Of a DNA stretch of 64,000 bases, positions 60,342 to 64,000 are shown piece by piece. Each line of letters opens with the position of its first letter. Position 1 is the stretch's first letter. The position numbers and the translations under genes are program-made. Under the pieces are notes generated by a model. The model was not told where the DNA came from. It worked only from the letters and a program-made list of their open reading frames with translations, and ran no database searches. Source of the stretch: Roseiarcus sp963842835 (GTDB lineage Bacteria; Pseudomonadota; Alphaproteobacteria; Rhizobiales; Beijerinckiaceae); contig CAWJIB010000013.1 in the NCBI GenBank assembly GCA_963842835.1, forward strand, positions 257,595 through 321,594. Reading direction: 5' to 3'.

Positions 60342-61985
60342 GTGCCGCTCGACGATCTCGCCCCTCAAGCCCTGAACGCCGTCGAAGCGCTGCTTGCCCG
60401 CGCGGCGTCGGCCCTGTGCGAAAGGGTGAGCGACGGCGGGCGTCTGAGCGCGCAAAAAATCGAGCGCGAACAGCACGCTGCGCACGGACTCGCCTGGCTC
60501 GCCACCTATGTCGAGGCGATCAGGGAAATGACGGCCTACGCCCGCCGGATGCGCGCTGACGGGCGCTTCGGCGAGACCGAGACGCTGCTGACGCGCATCG
60601 GCCTGGGCGAATATCTCGCGCAGATTTTCGGCGGCGTCCCGATGAACCAGGGCGAAATCGTCCGCCTGAGCGATTTCGGCCTGAAGAGCGAGGACATCGC
60701 CCAATTCCGCAACGACGCCATCGAGACGCTGATCGAGACGGGAAACACGACCGAGGCGCGCGCGCGCCTGGCGGCCCTGATCGGCGAGGCGCACGAGGGC
60801 GCGATCGGCGATCCCGGCCTCGACGAAACTTTCACAGCCGTTCGCGATCAAATGCGCCGCTTCGCCGACGCCGAAGTCGTTCCGCACGCGCAAGACTGGC
60901 ACCGCGCCAACGAATATATCCCGCTCGACGTGATCGCAGGCCTTTCCGAAATGGGCGTGTTCGGCCTGACGATTCCGGAGGAATACGGCGGCTTGGGCCT
61001 CGGCAAGGTCGCGATGTGCGTCGTTTCGGAGGAGCTTTCTCGCGGCTATATCGGCGTCGGCTCGCTCGGCACGCGCTCGGAAATCGCCGCCGAACTGATC
61101 CTGGTCGGCGGCACGCCGGAGCAGAAGCGCCATTTCCTGCCGAAAATCGCCAGCGGCGAAATCCTGCCGACCGCCGTCTTCACCGAGCCCAACACCGGCT
61201 CGGACCTCGCCTCGCTGCGCACGCGCGCGACGCGCGAGGGCGATACTTACGTGATCAACGGCGCCAAGACCTGGATCACCCATCCCGTGCGCGCGGACCT
61301 GATGACCTTGCTCGCCCGCACCAATCCGAACGAGCCGGGTTACAAGGGCCTGTCGATGTTTCTCGCGCAAAAACCGCGCGGCACCGACGCGGAGCCTTTC
61401 CCCGCCAAGGGGATGTCGGGCGGCGAAATCGAGGTGCTCGGCTACCGCGGCATGAAGGAATACGAGATCGCCTTCGACGGCTTCGCCATTCCCGCCGACA
61501 GCCTGCTCGGCGGCGTCGAAGGCCAGGGCTTCAAGCAGTTGATGGAGACGTTCGAATCCGCGCGCATCCAGACCGCGGCGCGAGCGGTCGGCGTCGCCCA
61601 ATGCGCATTCGAGCTCGGATTGCGCTACGCCAAGGAGCGCGTGCAATTCGGCAAGACGCTGATCCATTTCCCGCGCGTCGCCGACAAGATCGCGATGATG
61701 GCCGTAGAAATCCATATCGCGCGGCAAATCACCTATTTCGCCGGGCGCGCCAAGGACGAAGGCCGCCGCTGCGATCTGGAGGCGGGCATGGCCAAGCTGC
61801 TCGGCGCGCGCGTTGCCTGGGCCGCAGCCGACAACGCGTTGCAAATCCACGGCGGCAACGGCTTCGCGCTGGAATATCCGATCTCGCGCGTGCTCTGCGA
61901 CGCGCGCATCCTCAACATTTTCGAGGGAGCGGCCGAAATTCAGGCGCAGGTGATCGCGCGAAGGTTGCTCGAAGGCGGCAACTAG
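60342..61985 (+). CDS. mcd: Methylsuccinyl-CoA dehydrogenase (ethylmalonyl-CoA pathway)
   Basis: A 547-aa acyl-CoA dehydrogenase with an N-terminal extension of ~150 residues (LDDLAPQALNAVEALLARAA; MRADGRFGETETLLTRIGLG; FGGVPMNQGEIVRLSDFGL). This extension and total length (~550) are characteristic of methylsuccinyl-CoA dehydrogenase, which makes mesaconyl-C1-CoA in the ethylmalonyl-CoA pathway. The ACAD core has VFTEPNTGSDLASLRTRAT, YVINGAKTWITHPVRAD and ALQIHGGNGFALEYPISRVL. The GTG at 60342 follows CGGGAGAAAGCGA and is preferred; the frame opens at 60279. Its stop TAG lies inside the CTAG duplicated by the adjacent IS. Confidence 0.85.
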   Translation: MPLDDLAPQALNAVEALLARAASALCERVSDGGRLSAQKIEREQHAAHGLAWLATYVEAIREMTAYARRMRADGRFGETETLLTRIGLGEYLAQIFGGVPMNQGEIVRLSDFGLKSEDIAQFRNDAIETLIETGNTTEARARLAALIGEAHEGAIGDPGLDETFTAVRDQMRRFADAEVVPHAQDWHRANEYIPLDVIAGLSEMGVFGLTIPEEYGGLGLGKVAMCVVSEELSRGYIGVGSLGTRSEIAAELILVGGTPEQKRHFLPKIASGEILPTAVFTEPNTGSDLASLRTRATREGDTYVINGAKTWITHPVRADLMTLLARTNPNEPGYKGLSMFLAQKPRGTDAEPFPAKGMSGGEIEVLGYRGMKEYEIAFDGFAIPADSLLGGVEGQGFKQLMETFESARIQTAARAVGVAQCAFELGLRYAKERVQFGKTLIHFPRVADKIAMMAVEIHIARQITYFAGRAKDEGRRCDLEAGMAKLLGARVAWAAADNALQIHGGNGFALEYPISRVLCDARILNIFEGAAEIQAQVIARRLLEGGN

Positions 61986-62754
61986 GTGTGGACTCATTAA
62001 CACGAAGCCACAGCCGTATTGATGCGAGCTGAACGAAGGCCAGGTAGTTGGCCGCGAGTTTGTCGTAGCGCGTCGCGATCCGCCGACACTGTTTAATCCT
62101 ATTGAAGAACCGTTCGACCAAGTTGCGCGCACGGGAGAGGCGCGGGCTGAAGCAGATGGGCTCGTTGCGATTGCATCTCGACGGAATGTTGGCCCAGGCG
62201 CCCCTTTCGGAAGCGACTGCTCTAATCCAATCGGCATCATAGCCACGGTCGGCGAGCAGCATTGTTCCGGACTTCAGGCGAGATAGAAGTCTGCCTGCAA
62301 GCCGATTGTCATGCGCTTCACCGGCTGTCAGCGCGAGCCGCACCGGAAGCCCATTTGTATCGACGACCGCATGAATCTTGCTGGTCAACCCGCCTCTTGA
62401 CCGGCCCATCGACTGTGTTCTGTTCCGAGTAATGCAGGCACCGTGCTGATGCACGCGGACGATGGAGGCGTCGATCATCTGCACGGCCGCGTCATGCGCG
62501 CCAGCCAGCGCATTCATAATATTGCCCCAGACGCCCGCCCGCCGCCAGCGAACGAAGCGATTGTATCAGGTGGTGTACGGGCCAAAAATGTCCGGCAGGT
62601 CCCGCCACGGCGCCCCGGACCGCAGCACCCAAAAGATGCCGTTGAGGACACGGCGGTCGTTCACCCGTGGTACGCCGCGCGGCTTGTTCGGCAGCATCGG
62701 CCTGATGGCAGCCCATTCATGGTCGGTGAGTTCATAGCGCATGATTCGAAGCTC
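61986..62754 (-). mobile_element. IS5-family insertion sequence (769 bp) with CTAG target duplication
   Basis: The same CTAG flanks both sides (61982-61985 and 62755-62758), matching the YTAR targets of IS5-type elements, and the 769-bp interval contains one transposase frame. End sequences (GTGTGGACTCATTAACACG and, from the other side, GAGCTTCGAATCATGCGC) are only weakly related. Without the insert, mcd would still end at the same TAG. Confidence 0.7.
61987..62742 (-). pseudogene. IS5-family transposase with an in-frame nonsense codon
   Basis: From the ATG at 62742 the frame reads MRYELTDHEWAAIRPMLPNK and continues to DIFGPYTT at codon 58, then TGA (62568-62566), and continues in the same frame YNRFVRWRRAGVWGNIMNAL. 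Related transposases have a Cys in that place (PYTTCYNRF), so TGY to TGA is a simple nonsense change. Downstream DDE residues remain: VQMIDASIVRVH, LADRGYDADWI, NLVERFFNRIKQCRRIATRYDK. The frame runs to the IS end without its own stop, reaching 61912. The copy is probably inactive unless the stop is read through. Confidence 0.85.
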
Positions 62755-62758
62755 CTAG

Positions 62759-63175
62759 TTTTGAAGCTTGAATCACGGGGCTATGACCAATCTCAATACG
62801 GTCTGGTCTTGCTCCGGCCCGGCCGCAAGTCCGCTTTCGAGGCGAAACAGACATCGACCGGCAGGCAAAACCGGCTGGGTCGGTCGAAAATGACCAGAAC
62901 CGGACATCAGCCAAAAAAACAGCACCGAACGGCCGCTCGCGAATTCTGTTTCACTGATAATGCCAGCTCGTCGAGCAGCGTCTTGCCGAGTTCATGCATT
63001 GCAACAGCCGGCGCGTCTCTGGTGTCGCGCAAAGTCTCGTCCCTAATTTGCAGCGTGGCGTAGCTGCACAAAACTAGTATTCTCACTCCGCCACGCTACT
63101 CGACCATTGGTCCATGCTAATTGATCGAATTGCACCATACAGACGAGCCCAATCAGGAATTGGTTGTTGAGTAGC
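62759..63175. other. 417-bp gap with repeat-like sequence, no confident gene
   Basis: The segment AAGTCCGCTTTCGAGGCGAA (62828-62847) and the following CAGAACCGGACATCAGCC resemble Bradyrhizobium-type intergenic repeats. A 56-codon minus frame (63086-62917, GTG start) has a protein-like composition (MHELGKTLLDELALSVKQNS) but no recognised family. It was not called. Confidence 0.3.
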
Positions 63176-63598
63176 CTATTTTTTCTGGAGATTATAGATA
63201 TAACCGACCAGTGCGACGATCCGGCCCTGCACATACAACTCGATGTCTTTTGGAGTAGTTTCGAATATGGTACTGAATCCCTTCGCGGTGTACTGCCTGC
63301 CCCATATCGGCATTTCACGCGTGCCGTGCCACTTGATCTCCTCAGTCCCGTCGATGATTCCGTATATGCGGGCAAATGGGAACACCCCATTATTGCGTTG
63401 GGAAATCGTAGTCAGGTCCGCCGTCCGAGAAGCCATCAAGCCGGACATTGGCCCATTTCCTTCGCCCGTCGTGCCGTGACAGACTGCACAGTTCTCGGTG
63501 TATTCAATCTTCCCAATATCCGAACCGTTTGTCTGCGCCATTGCAGGAACGGCGGTCAGCGCCATGACGAAAACGGCAGTTGCAATTAGTGGTTTCAT
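63176..63598 (-). CDS. Class I cytochrome c, periplasmic
   Basis: A 140-aa protein with a signal peptide (MKPLIATAVFVMALTAVPAM, cleaved after AMA) and one haem-c site CAVCHG (Cys38-His42 of the precursor). GPMSGLMASRTADLTTISQR and RIYGIIDG follow, and HGTREMPIWGRQY supplies the Met axial ligand candidate. The family serves as a small electron carrier, often under low oxygen. A strong AGGAGGAG site precedes the ATG. Codon and base use are more AT-rich than the neighbours, which with the flanking IS and repeats suggests an acquired segment. An FNR/FixK box lies ~100 bp upstream. Confidence 0.9.
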   Translation of the reverse strand: MKPLIATAVFVMALTAVPAMAQTNGSDIGKIEYTENCAVCHGTTGEGNGPMSGLMASRTADLTTISQRNNGVFPFARIYGIIDGTEEIKWHGTREMPIWGRQYTAKGFSTIFETTPKDIELYVQGRIVALVGYIYNLQKK

Positions 63599-63697
63599 GA
63601 ACTCCTCCTGCTTCTGCTAAAGGCTACACTCCTGCTCTCGATTTTTCGACAACCGATACAATCATGTACAACATATCTTAATGTACAGCCACAATTC

Positions 63698-63711
63698 TTG
63701 ATGCAGATCAA
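63698..63711 (-). promoter_or_regulatory. FNR/FixK/Anr box TTGAT-GCAG-ATCAA
   Basis: This is an exact match to the TTGAT-N4-ATCAA consensus, centred ~106 bp upstream of the cytochrome c start. At the usual -41.5 spacing it would place transcription initiation near 63663, so activation under oxygen limitation is expected. A second inverted pair, TGTACA at 63665 and 63682, lies between box and gene. Confidence 0.75.
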
Positions 63712-63829
63712 TGTTTTGGTAATTGGTCTCAAGTGCGGATTCTTGCTCTCGATGGCTAAATCGGACACGGCCAAGGTCCGCTACTTGTGATCTTCAAGAC
63801 TCATTTTTTCTCCTTCCCAATCCGCGGCA

Positions 63830-64000
63830 CGCGTCACGGCTGTCGGTGGCCAATCAATTGAGTGAACATATTTCAGGTCCTGCAATTCCCCCAATGTCGG
63901 CAATTGGCCCTTCGCGTCGTTTCGCGGCAATGCAGCACTTCGGTCGCTTTCGGAGCGAAGCGGACGTTGAGCCGGATTTATAAGTACACGGCCTAGGCCG
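63830..64000 (+). repeat. Dispersed Rhizobiales intergenic repeat carrying a spurious ORF
   Basis: The stretch encodes in one frame MSAIGPSRRFAAMQHFGRF and RSEADVEPDL. I recall this peptide recurring across Bradyrhizobium and relatives as a short hypothetical protein, which marks a non-coding repeat rather than a gene. GGCCAATCAATTGAGTGAAC and ATATTTCAGGTCCTGCAATT belong to the same unit. It runs to the window end and may continue. Confidence 0.6.

Noticed and set aside
62917..63086. A 56-codon minus frame with protein-like composition downstream of the cytochrome c gene
   Set aside because: It has only a GTG start, no convincing ribosome site and no recognised family, so it was described in the gap rather than called.
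63893..63983. Short ORF starting MSAIGPSRRFAAMQ as a protein gene
   Set aside because: The same peptide recurs in non-coding dispersed repeats of related genera, so it was called a repeat.
1..64000. CRISPR array, tRNA, rRNA or plasmid/phage origin
   Set aside because: No regularly spaced direct repeats of CRISPR size, no tRNA cloverleaf-like segments and no phage or replication genes were seen by eye. A computational scan was not possible.

Overview
The window is GC-rich and densely coded. It looks like the chromosome of an alphaproteobacterium of the order Hyphomicrobiales (Rhizobiales). The pointers are a probable methylsuccinyl-CoA dehydrogenase of the ethylmalonyl-CoA pathway, a porin_2-type N-terminus, linked sdhE-mfd, a fused hydrolase-cyclase, and dispersed repeats of the kind seen in Bradyrhizobium relatives. 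A methylotroph-related Beijerinckiaceae or Methylocystaceae host would fit, but the genus cannot be fixed from this sequence.

Layout. 1-4.7 kb: acyl-CoA synthetase (cut by the window edge), SDR, and a FadJ-like bifunctional beta-oxidation enzyme. 4.7-13.6 kb: a mobile and decaying zone with an IS110-family element, a 208-bp MITE-like element, an IS3-family remnant and four diverged copies of an intergenic repeat. Between these lie two class III cyclase proteins, a membrane protein, a methyltransferase and an atypical SDR. 13.6-19.3 kb: a phosphotransferase/acyl-CoA dehydrogenase pair of the LvaA/LvaC (ACAD11) type, an alpha/beta hydrolase, a double-domain TetR regulator and an IclR regulator. 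19.5-28.6 kb: one long operon with a complete Liv-type ABC importer, an acid-CoA ligase and two acyl-CoA dehydrogenases (PimC/PimD-like), which reads as uptake, activation and dehydrogenation of a carboxylic acid.

28.7-35.3 kb is the most interesting locus. An alpha-oxoamine synthase sits in an operon with a six-TM histidine kinase and a CheY-like receiver. Facing it are a second, paralogous six-TM kinase and a REC-GGDEF-EAL protein. The arrangement resembles the Legionella Lqs and Vibrio Cqs alpha-hydroxyketone quorum-sensing modules, with cyclic-di-GMP as a likely output.

35.4-41 kb: type II dehydroquinase, MFS remnant, intact MFS transporter, hydroxyquinol 1,2-dioxygenase, and a chemoreceptor with a haem-c motif in its periplasmic domain. 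41.5-47.7 kb: mfd (with a frameshift), sdhE, a small membrane protein, a C13-type peptidase and a glutathionyl-hydroquinone reductase. 48-55 kb: an AlgE-like outer-membrane protein and a 1,807-aa membrane protein with a GH94-type phosphorylase region. 55-60 kb: a small porin_2-like exported protein, leuA, an orphan sugar-binding protein with a perfect palindromic operator candidate, a TPR-methyltransferase and a YihY/BrkB protein. 60-64 kb: mcd, an IS5-family element with a nonsense-mutated transposase placed exactly after the mcd stop, and a cytochrome c gene with a consensus FNR/FixK box upstream. The window ends in a dispersed repeat. No tRNA, rRNA or CRISPR array was seen.
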